Source: Cerioporus squamosus (taxonomy: Eukaryota; Basidiomycota; Agaricomycetes; Polyporales; Polyporaceae). From it: DNA of 37,243 nt. The stretch covers positions 1 through 37,243 of the forward strand of contig JABYQS010000278.1 in the NCBI GenBank assembly GCA_022592435.1. Direction: 5' to 3'. How positions within the stretch are numbered: position 1 is the first letter of the stretch; each line of letters opens with the position of its first letter. Both the position numbers and the translations under genes were made by a program. A model generated the notes under the pieces. It worked only from the letters and a program-made list of their open reading frames with translations, did not search any database and was not told the DNA's origin. Positions 28,854 to 37,243 of this stretch are shown here, in pieces.

Positions 28854-30068
28854 ATGGCTACATCTCTTCATCGGGGAAATGCTCTCCACGGTCATCCGAG
28901 TCGCGCTGATGCGGTCCGCGGCGCGAAATCGTTCGTCCCCACACCGACAATTCCTGGACCGCAGCACACCACGAACTGGCCTGCATCGGCGACACTTCAT
29001 CGGCCCCCCGGTCTAAACACTGAACCGAAGCCTCGCCACGACCTCAGTTCGGCGCAATCGAGGTTGAACCTGAGACATATGCGTCAATCTCCCGAGTCCC
29101 TTCGCGACGTGCATCTCCCTGGCCAGATCCCGAGCAGTGAAGCAGATCAGTCCCGTCGACAGAGGAGAGCGCGCCTCGGCGGTGCATATGCTTCATCCGG
29201 GACTGATCAGTCATCGGCTGCCCACACCCTTCCCATTCCGAATCCGCATGCGGTGTCGCATCCGGCGGAGGGTTCTGACGCACGCTCTGAGTGGAGATCG
29301 GGCGATCTCTCTCGATCCGGAGGATGGCAAGGACGTCAAGGAGACAGTCCTCGATCCCAGGCCGTCCATGATGATCAGGCTTGTGAGGCTTCGAGTCATC
29401 ATGGGAACGACGAGAAGGGCGCACATGTTGAATGTGTTCTCTCTGGGAATCTGTTCCAGGAGATGGATGAGCAAGGAGAGGTGGAGTACTGGCAGTGCAG
29501 TAGATATGAGCTGGTGGAAACATCGACGAAGCATGGGAGGGAACTGGAATTCGTATCAAAACCTCACGAGCCTTTGCCAATCTCTACAGTGCACTCAAAG
29601 TGCCAGGAAGATGGATTGAAAGATCCCGGTATAGCGGGACGCAGGCGATCCGTAAAAGCCATGAAGGACCACACTGGCAATCCGGCGAAAGCACCACGTC
29701 CGCTCCCGGAGCCTCCGCGACGGCCGCTTCCGGAGACACCCCGTCGAAATCTCCCGTCTCTACCCCCAAGCGCGTCGTCGACGATGACCGCTGTACTAGT
29801 ACACAGTGGCTTATCCACTTCACATCCACAGACTCCTCAGCCCGAGCCTCGTAGCCAGCCTCGTCCTCCTCTCAATGGAGAATCCGAGTTTTCCACACAT
29901 CCGCAGGATGCATCGCGTACGACGCCCGGTCGCCCACCCACTTCAGGTCCACCGAAACACCCAGCCCGTAGTGGAGACTCCGTGTACGCGTCGGAAAAAA
30001 ATTATACGATCGACGAGGTAGATCCGTACCAGAAGGGGTCAAAGAATGCTTGTTGTGTCATCTGCTGA
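28854..30068 (+). CDS. Proline-rich orphan protein ending in a CaaX-type CCVIC tail
   Basis: 404 residues from ATG 28854 (MATSLHRGNALHG), the first ATG after the TATA box; upstream codons in frame are a proline-coding microsatellite. Mostly disordered, with one less disordered part (VECVLSGNLFQEMDEQGEVEYWQ..RYELVETS). Toward the end lies a PxxP array (PRPLPEPPRRPLPETPRR), an SH3-ligand-like pattern. The last eight residues are KNACCVIC: Cys-aliphatic-aliphatic-X preceded by a second Cys, the arrangement found on farnesylated and palmitoylated Ras proteins. This suggests membrane anchoring of a scaffold or adaptor. It is far longer than the usual mushroom pheromone precursors (about 50-80 residues), so a pheromone role is unlikely. 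Before the tail, NYTIDEVDPYQKGSK is a basic-aromatic lead-in. Confidence 0.65.
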   Translation: MATSLHRGNALHGHPSRADAVRGAKSFVPTPTIPGPQHTTNWPASATLHRPPGLNTEPKPRHDLSSAQSRLNLRHMRQSPESLRDVHLPGQIPSSEADQSRRQRRARLGGAYASSGTDQSSAAHTLPIPNPHAVSHPAEGSDARSEWRSGDLSRSGGWQGRQGDSPRSQAVHDDQACEASSHHGNDEKGAHVECVLSGNLFQEMDEQGEVEYWQCSRYELVETSTKHGRELEFVSKPHEPLPISTVHSKCQEDGLKDPGIAGRRRSVKAMKDHTGNPAKAPRPLPEPPRRPLPETPRRNLPSLPPSASSTMTAVLVHSGLSTSHPQTPQPEPRSQPRPPLNGESEFSTHPQDASRTTPGRPPTSGPPKHPARSGDSVYASEKNYTIDEVDPYQKGSKNACCVIC

Positions 30069-31160
30069 GTTACGAGCATCATGTATGCATTGGACTTGCT
30101 GGACTCGGAGAGCGGCTGGACCGCCTCAGGCTAATGTGTCTGCTGTTAGATATTATCGATGTACCCGCATTCAAATTCAGCTCACCTGTACTGCAACTAC
30201 AAGAGGAATGAGCAGAACGAGCTCGTTATATCATGAGCCAATGCGTCGAAGAGCCAGGCGGCGTGTTGGAGGTGGCGGTCGAGAGAAGGCGAAGTTCAGG
30301 CGCCGCAGCTCTCAGGCTCCCGATCCGGAGTGTGCCAGTAATGCCTACTGACACAAGTACTCCGATTCCCAGCAACTCAACCAAGACTGTACGCCTGTCC
30401 ACTGATGAGGCATGTCTCGGGTTTACTCTTAGCGATGTAGTGGCTATCGGCGGAGATCGTGAGTACAAAGGTGTGTCGGGCCCCCACCGCGGCGCCGTGC
30501 CGCTCACAGCTTATGACAGTTTGCACGATGCTCAGCAACATGTCTGCCCATTTGTACCCTCATAACCCATCTCGTAACCCGGTTCTCTGTCAACATATCT
30601 GACCGCTGCGAGGGGACAATAGGATTGCTCTGGCTAATCAGCAAAAAATCATAGGTCTCCTCCTGTCTCGGGCTTCTCTCGAGACGAGGTCGATATCTAT
30701 GCAACGTTGCGTTGGAATCTCCACAAGGGCGAGTGTGAGTGTGAGCTTATTGCTACGTACTGCACCCGTGTGCACAGTGCCTAACAGTACCTTGCCATGG
30801 TAGGATCCGAACTCCACACTCGGCGTCGAGTGCCCGACACTGAGGTGTCCATCGTGGGGAGCTCGGTGACCGCGGAATCGCTCCAGAGAACCACCCTCCC
30901 ACGTCCTGACAAAGCGGGGAAAGCCTACTCAAAGTCGCTGCAGGAAGTTCCTCATACCATGCACACGTCGAGCGTAACACGCAAAGGACAGGATGCTGCA
31001 TAAATAGCAACTGGTACAACTAGTGGTATCCCTGAAGACAACTACATCATAGATATCGAGCCTCATTGGCTTGTATAGTATGTCACACACAACAACGACA
31101 GCAATAACGATATCCTCCAAACCAAAATACAACGCTCACCGCGACTCCGCGGTAGGCGTC
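30069..31160. other. Intergenic, no firm gene
   Basis: A plus frame from ATG 30233 (110 codons, ending VCPFVPS) follows a TATATC, but it has no recognised motif; a minus frame overlaps it. Nothing else. Confidence 0.3.
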
Positions 31161-32931
31161 TCAAACCGCCCTGCCGGCGGCCTCGAAGGTGGCCTTCGTC
31201 GGAGTGAACGAGTCCCCTGGTCGCCGCGGGTCTACCAGGGGCCCGGACTTCATCTCGGAGACGTCTGCAACAGACATAGACGTCTGTCAGTGCACCAGCG
31301 CAGTCAGCTCATCAGATCACACTAAGCGGAATGCGAGAGAGGGAGACGCACCCCTCGGAATGCGGGCGTGTTGCCCTCCCGGAAGATGTCCCGTGAGACC
31401 TGAATGCGCATGGGGTAGGAGTCCGCCTGGCTGGTGGAGGTCCCGGGTTTTGCATGTGGTTTCCGCGAGTTTAGGCTGACCATGACACTGTTCGAGTAGA
31501 GCTTGCCCCAGATGTACGCCCTGCGAGATGGTGAAGTTGGCGTCGGGGAGTCTGAGTCCGCATGCAGAGAGAGACGTACGCAGGGAGATACTGGAAGCTC
31601 AGGCCGACGGTGGTGGCGAAGAGCCCGAGCGTCAGCGCACCGCAGATAGCGATAGCTGCACCGGTGCCGATAGTGATACCGATGAGCCTGCCGATGATGT
31701 TGTTCGACGATTCCCAGATGCTCTTGCTCTTGACTCGCCACAGCTGATGCAGAGCGTTAGCACGGGGACGTGTGATGAAGTCCGGCAGACGACATACGAT
31801 CCAGAGCATGCAAATGGCAATGAGCACGTCGCACGTGAAGCTTGCAGAGACCCAAGTCTGACGATGTATATATGTCAGTGTGTTTCGATTCGTTGCCCAC
31901 CCTTGCAGACATACTTCAAAGCCCGGGTGCAGCCTTGCGAGCTCCGTCGGGGTACGGTTGAGCTCGAACTGCGGCGAGATCAGTCAGACCCGAGGACGAG
32001 GGCAAGACAACGACGGCGTGCGTACAATAACGGAGACCACGATGGCGGTGGTACACTGCAGAAGTGCGAGCTGGATCGTACACTTTCAGTAAGAGCGTCG
32101 GAGGACGACAGGTAGTTCACACACCAGTACGACCAGTACGGCTCCGATCTTCAGTACCCAGTTGGGAGACAACGCCCATATCCTCCTATACGGCGGTCAG
32201 GATCTCCACAAACAATCCAATAAAACTGATGTCATACCATGCGTAGAATATCTGGGCAACGGCGGCGACTGTGGGAGACACATATAAGCGTTGAGTTTGA
32301 GGTCTCGAGGAAGAGATGCATACTAATCCCGGCCATCGTCGGCACCGTCATAGCTGACCAAGGGAAAGTCAACAACAGAGGGATGTTGTTGAACGCCTGG
32401 ACTCCATAATACCACGCTTGATGTGTCGTCGTGCCCGTCTGGACCAGCTCAAGGATAAATATGCAATAAACTAGCGACCGTCCCCATGTAAGCATGCGGA
32501 CGTCGTACGGCACAGAACGAGCTCGAAAACGCACCAAGAACCTTGATCCATAGCCGGTCTGAAGGATAGTGCTGAACGTAAAAATCTGCCGCGGATCAGG
32601 TCAGCGAGAAGCAGACTCAAAGCGGCTGCAACACTAGCAACAGCGGATCGGTACCCACAAAACTGTACAAGCAAGACGCCAAGAGCTAGCCAGTTCAAGG
32701 AGTTGGCGATGAACTGTAGGCGTCGGGAACAAGGGCGAGGGCGATCCGAGTCTGTCAGTCGAGCACCGTTGGGCGTCGAGGACGGCAGTCACGTACCAAA
32801 GGAGCAATCCTGTTATGCCCGTCACCGGTGGGTCAGCTCTCCGAGCCTGCGTCGGGACGCCCGTAAAGGGCTGTGAAGAAGAGTACGTACAGCGGAAGGG
32901 GGTCAATTGCTGGAAAGGCGGCGGGGTCCAT
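31161..32931 (-). CDS. DUF6534-type seven-helix membrane protein, 13 exons
   Basis: Exons in phase: 32931-32891, 32809-32797, 32713-32659, 32585-32535, 32470-32324, 32268-32238, 32185-32125, 32070-32026, 31968-31915, 31857-31798, 31743-31580, 31520-31352, 31283-31161; 337 residues. Exon 2 is a 13-nt microexon. Recognisable signatures: NSLNWLALGVLLVQFYFYV, HYPSDRLWIKVLVY, ELVQTGTTTHQAWY, PLLLTFPWSAM, AQIFYAWRIWALS, TWVSASFTCDVLIAICMLWI, RLIGITIGTGAAIAI and YIWGKLYSNSVMVSLNSR. Hydrophobic helices fall at roughly 14-36, 52-70, 92-112, 119-146, 167-186, 208-235 and 240-256, followed by a soluble tail of about 80 residues. This matches basidiomycete DUF6534 proteins, whose role is not established. 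Assignment rests on remembered family patterns. The methyltransferase gene lies upstream on the same strand. Confidence 0.85.
32797..32809 (-). other. 13-nt microexon
   Basis: GATTGCTCCTTTG encodes IAPL. It is needed to carry the frame from DPLPL to FIANSLNW, with GTACGT donors on both flanking introns (81 and 83 nt) and CAG acceptors. Confidence 0.55.
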
Positions 32932-33818
32932 GGCGTCTTGCGTGAAGGGAAAAGGTGTCCTGCGCCCTGATGCGTCCTTCGAGCAGAGGGTGTAAAATAT
33001 GCCTCGAGGCCGGGCACTAATATGTATGCGCTGGAGCGACATCGGAACATGCGTGCGAATCACGAAGGGATGCAATGAAACATCCCTCGTCTCGCCCGAG
33101 CCGCGGCGCGGGGGCAGGGCATCAGGTGCATGTGGCCGTGTTGCATGGCGAAGGAAGATCATCTTGCGGGCGTTTGAAATGCCGTAGCGTGGATGATGGA
33201 GCACGTCGTGTGCGACAAGCCTGCGAAGCCCGGACTGAACGATGAGACCTTCTGAAAACGTGGATACGAATCAGCGTGAGCGCAGTACTTGCACAAGTTC
33301 AGCAGGTGCTCACGTATGATCGAGGTCAGGTGTTCTGATCACAGCCTCTGACATTGACGAGCATTTTGACAGCTTCTGGCAGCCTGCGAAGCCACGCACA
33401 ACGCTCTCACATCGGACTAAACATGGATTGCCGTTCTTCCTGCTCCATGATAGATGGAAGGTCCATCGGGCAGAAGATGGTTGGTGATGGACGTGCGATG
33501 TCCTGCTATGTAGCTTGCATGATTAGCGATGGGCCGATGGCGCGACAGCCCGACGGCTTCATCAGAGCTCGATCTCCGACGAAGAATGCATTAGACGCCA
33601 GTGATGAGTCTCACAGCTTTGGAACATGTCCCATCCAATTGTTCACACTCGGTGCGGCGATGATCCGCTTAAATGTCATTGCTGGACAGAGACAGGAACA
33701 GCGTGAGCGAGCCAGAAGTGCGCCAAATAAGGTCGGACACGGTACAAAGTTTGAGCGACCCGCCCACGCGTAGAAGAGAGGACGAGGATGTTGCAAGGAT
33801 GCGCGACGTACTGTGCTT
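32932..33818. other. Spacer between the membrane protein and methyltransferase genes
   Basis: Contains the presumed promoter of the membrane-protein gene and the 3' end of the methyltransferase. A plus frame at 33354-33773 has no motif and I do not call it. Confidence 0.35.
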
Positions 33819-34985
33819 TCATTCTGCCGTCTTCTTCGCGATGAAGTACCGGCCGATGGACAGCGCCCCCTCGGCCCGAAGGCCGTCTCTGATCTCCTGC
33901 AGCATCGCCTGCATCTCCTGCTCCGAGGTGACCTTCGTGCCGTCGGGCTGGTACAGCTCGCCCTTGGCGAGAAGTGCGGGGGCAAGATGCTCGAAGATGA
34001 AGATGTAGTTCTCGACCGAGAAGTCCTCGAAGGCCGATGTATCGCCCGCGTTGCCCCTGAAATTGTGACAGAGCTTCCCCGCAGTAGCGTAGCCACGCCT
34101 GGACTCCACGACCGAGAGGCCTGCGGTGGAGAGCATGTAAGGCATGCGGAAGGACAAGCTAACAGGGGTCGTCAGGGTTATGGGCGCCGCAGTGGGAACA
34201 GGCACTTACTCTACGACGAAGTTGTTCGCAAGGGCGAATGCAAGGTAGATGCGGTTCGCTTTGCCAAGCCAACCAGGGGCGGCGAGAGAAGCCGCGACAT
34301 CGTGGGTGGGAGCGTCTTCTGGTGGCGGAGGATACTGTTCCGTGTAGATGATCGGGTCAGCATCGTCCAAGAAGAGGATGCCACCAGGCTCTATAACCCG
34401 CGTCAGCGAGTCGGAAACATTGGGCCAGATAGAAATCACACATACTGAGACCATCTCGGACGTTCGCGAGCGCGTCCTTCCATCCTTGCTCTGTCAGGCA
34501 GAGCAGAAGGAAACTAATGTGGATGATGTCGAACTTGCCATGCAACTCGGCCGGGAACGGCTTCGTCACGTCCTGGTGGAACGTCTTGATGTTGAGGCTG
34601 TCGAGGAAACTCTGCTCCGGAAAGAACCGCGTCTCAATATCGCAAGCGGTCAGCTGGATGGGGTTGGCAACGGGCGTACGGCCAGGCAGGGCGAGGCGAG
34701 CGTTGACCTCCGGAATTCTCGCGAAGTCGGCCGTCCAGACGCAGGTGCCTGCCGCCACGTCCAGAACCTGCGAGATGTTGGATATGTCAACAGACGGTGG
34801 CACAGCATCCGACCACCCGTATATCGCCTTCTTCATCGCATATTGGGTGACGAGCCTACAGGTAGGGGTTCGTTAGGGGTCGTACGCTGGGCTCTGCCAG
34901 AAGGAAGTCATACTCACCGTTTCTTCTCTGGATCGGCGGCGGGTATGATGTAATTCGAGTCGCGAGCGATTTCGGGAGTCGTCAT
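33819..34985 (-). CDS. SAM-dependent methyltransferase, class I type
   Basis: Four exons in phase: 34985-34918, 34855-34446, 34390-34210, 34158-33819, giving 332 residues; introns 62, 55 and 51 nt with GTGAGT, GTATGT and GTAAGT donors. Motif I is VLDVAAGTCVWTADFA (residues 53-68), where the usual D-x-G-x-G-x-G reads DVAAGTC. The acidic residue after strand 2 is in ACDIE (Asp95), the motif II-like part is HQDVTKPFP (116-124), strand 4 is FDIIHISFLLLCL (131-143), and strand 5 is KPGGILFLDDAD. The layout resembles the LaeA-like and small-molecule methyltransferases of fungal secondary metabolism; the substrate cannot be read from sequence. Start chosen at ATG 34985 (MTTPEIARDSNYII). No tailoring or backbone genes lie beside it, so a biosynthetic cluster is not supported. 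Confidence 0.88.
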
Positions 34986-35509
34986 CACGAATGGATGCAA
35001 TAGGCGGATATGCGGCGAGAGCTGACGGATTACGGAGTGCTGAGAGAGGAGAGCCGACTGAGACAGCAAGGTAGGACCGTGGATAAGAGTACAACCTAGT
35101 CCTGCGAGATCGATAAGGCCATATGCGAAGCTCCCAGGATATCTCCGCGAAAGACTTGGGCGCACGTTGGCATCACAGAAGCAGAGAAGATGCAGTCAAA
35201 AGAAAGACAAGGGTAACCCGGATGTCCCCGTCTAATGACATACAGTAGGTCCTGTGAGGTTCTGCAGTGATAGATTGCCGCTTGGGCGGAAGTCCGTGCA
35301 AGGCGCTCCGAGGGTCAGACTGAGAACCCGCCGCGACTCGCGCACTCCTCCCTCGTATGGCCTAGGACGCAAATGTTTTTTCAAAGAGTGCAACCAGGCA
35401 GAAGTCTGATATGAGCTGAAAATCGCAAGCACGTCAGTGTTACCCAAGCATGCCAGCTCAACGTTTGACGACGACATACGAAATTCCGCAGGTGAGAACG
35501 TCCGACGCC

Positions 35510-35563
35510 CTCAATCGACTTGAGTTATCCAGCCGTTTAGCTCAATCGACTTGAGTTATCCAG
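35510..35563. repeat. Two perfect 23-bp direct repeats
   Basis: CTCAATCGACTTGAGTTATC plus CAG occurs at 35510-35532 and again at 35541-35563, 31 bp apart start to start. Each copy contains CTCAA and TTGAG as an inverted pair around TCGAC, so each is also a dyad. Confidence 0.85.
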
Positions 35564-35642
35564 TGTTCCATTTCAGATCTCAAGAGCTTCAAAGTACTGT
35601 CTGTGAGGTGCGGATTTTGGATACCGGGATTCAGATGTTGGT

Positions 35643-35707
35643 GGCCAGCGCGAAGGCCAGCGCGCCGCTGGCAACGCGGCGTTAGGCGTTAGGCGTCACG
35701 GCGTCAC
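35643..35707. repeat. Cluster of short tandem duplications
   Basis: GGCCAGCGCG twice (35643-35652, 35655-35664), GGCGTTA twice back to back (35678-35691) and GGCGTCAC twice back to back (35692-35707). Confidence 0.8.
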
Positions 35708-37243
35708 GAGTAACGCGTCACAACCACGGACACGCGGCGCCGGTTCGCCAAGCTTGTTCAGTCCAGTCAGTCCAGAATCCAGATCCTCCTCCTACCACTG
35801 CCAGCCTCGAGCTCGTCACCATCTGCACGGCACATAAGCATGTAGCCGAACCCTGGACGATCTTATTTATGCTTCTAGCGTTGCAGCTTACCGTTAATCG
35901 CTATGTTGAACTGCTGCGCATGGATCTGCAACGCCGCGTGAAGTTGGGCTCGGACCGACTTGGAGCTCGTTCTCCCTGCATGCTTAGCTTCGATCGTCAC
36001 TGAGACCAGGATTAATATCAGCACTCTGGATTTTTGATGACTACCTGCAAGCCCATTTGAACGCGGAGGAGCACCAACGACTGGCTATAGGACGGTGTCA
36101 CGCCGACAGCAGACTCTAGAGCGTTCGACTTCCTCACGAGTGACGACGATGAGGTTCCAGACGCCAGCCACGCCAGCCCAGCCAAACGAAGAGTCGACAC
36201 TTGAAACAGACAGAACTCTGTGCGACGTCACGCTGTCCTCGCCCCAGCAAGGCGAGGCCCGCTACGGGAACCTGCGGATCGTAATGAATCAGGCAATTCA
36301 CCTTTGAAGTAAGTCAAAGAGTTCTCTGCACCCATGATATCAGAAGCTCTGATGTACATTTCCACAGTTGTTCATGACCTGTGCCATCCTGCGCCATGCA
36401 CCGCACTCCAGAGAGTTGCCGTGGCATCGTATCACGAGCACGCAAGACATTCCTGCGATACTACCGATGCGACGTATTTCTTGCCGTCTTTTCTCTGGCA
36501 TCCCTTCGACGCTCAGCGTGCTCTGTGCTGAAGATGATCCTGTAATGATGCCCTGGACTCGGTCACAACACCCAGGTTAACCGCACCGAGCCAAACCAGT
36601 GCGCTTGCATTGCACAGATCCATCAGGCGCGTTGCCTACATCCGATCATAGCGACAGCCTTCGGTTATGCTACGCTCCTCCCACTGTTTCGGTCCTCCCT
36701 CACTATGCCCTCAACGTTTCGACGCTTTCCGAGTGCCTGCTGTACAAATCACGCGTCGTATTCGTCCGCGCTCAGCTTCCAGATGCTTACACGCCGGCTA
36801 CCGGGGCCTCAACGACGCGGGCTGGCGGTGGCCCCCGCATCACGAGCGGTGCCATCTCCCACACTCGGGTGGCCATCTCACTCGCCGCCGGTCAGGATGC
36901 TGTTTTTTTGCGGATACCGCACGCTCACTCACCGATGACACAGATGGCGCACCAGTCTCAGTGGACGTGCGGCCGCAGCCTCCAGGTGGTGGCTCTGAAA
37001 CTCCGAATATCTGATCTGATTCGTTAGACTCCGCCGCATTCTGGAGGCAGATCCCTTGGACCCTATCGTAGCACTGCTCGGTCGTCCTGCAAACTTCATC
37101 CGAGGTTACGCGCACCACGCGAATGGCCGCCGTTTCTGCTAGAGAACATCATCAATATGATACACACTACGGACGCTCTGCCCATCATGATGCATTTGCG
37201 GTAGGCACCTGTGGGCACGCATTCTGCCCTCCAATTACTTAAG

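Larger units (their letters stand above)
34986..37243. other. Right-hand stretch without a confident gene
   Basis: Holds the methyltransferase upstream region, the repeats at 35510-35707, and short frames. A plus frame at 36599-37027 overlaps two others over the same bases and shows no family motif. Confidence 0.35.

Noticed and set aside
28771..29016. Plus frame beginning with a poly-leucine run that imitates a signal peptide
   Set aside because: It is the shifted reading of a CTC/CTG microsatellite and has no ATG start.
28854..30068. Mating pheromone precursor
   Set aside because: The CaaX tail fits, but the protein is several times too long and no receptor gene is nearby; the seven-helix protein at 31161 is DUF6534-like, not a Ste3-type receptor.
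31161..34985. Secondary-metabolite gene cluster
   Set aside because: Only one methyltransferase and one membrane protein of unknown role; no synthase, P450 or oxidoreductase in the window.

Overview
This window reads as nuclear DNA of a filamentous basidiomycete, most likely a wood-decay fungus of the polypore type. The evidence is many 50-65 nt introns with GTRNGT donors, a fungal Tnp2 transposon, a DUF6534-type seven-helix membrane protein, an F-box/LRR-like gene, and many proline- and serine-rich orphan reading frames with TATA boxes. The genus is inference. No rRNA, tRNA or CRISPR array was seen.

Layout. Positions 1-6.38 kb: orphan frames only, including a protein with a tandem-duplicated 'PLTC.D.Y.EWF' unit (1452-2228) and a reading frame broken by a single TGA (4988-6025). 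Positions 6388-16555: one complete 10,168-bp CACTA (EnSpm) transposon. It has 39-bp terminal inverted repeats starting CACTGCGTGAG, a 3-bp ATA target duplication on both sides, GC-rich subterminal repeats, a multi-exon TnpA-like gene (+), a 16-exon Tnp2 transposase (-) whose frame stays open throughout, and an unrecognised third gene (-) at the right end.

Positions 16.59-18.70 kb: an F-box/LRR-like host gene starting 86 bp beyond the right end of the transposon. Its F-box is split by a 357-bp insertion flanked by GGTCAAAGT repeats; removing it restores the frame exactly, and splicing could do so. Positions 18.7-21.5 kb hold no gene I can defend. Positions 21.5-30.1 kb: five same-strand orphan genes, each with a TATA-like box upstream, encoding disordered proline-rich or acidic proteins. 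One is an internal tandem duplication and the last ends in a CaaX-type CCVIC tail. Positions 31.16-34.99 kb: two minus-strand genes whose exons I could trace fully, a 13-exon DUF6534-like membrane protein and a 4-exon SAM-dependent methyltransferase. Positions 35.0-37.2 kb: mostly non-coding, with a 23-bp perfect direct repeat and a patch of short tandem duplications.

Exon boundaries were worked out by hand from splice-site motifs, phase agreement and remembered family resemblance. No database or transcript was consulted.
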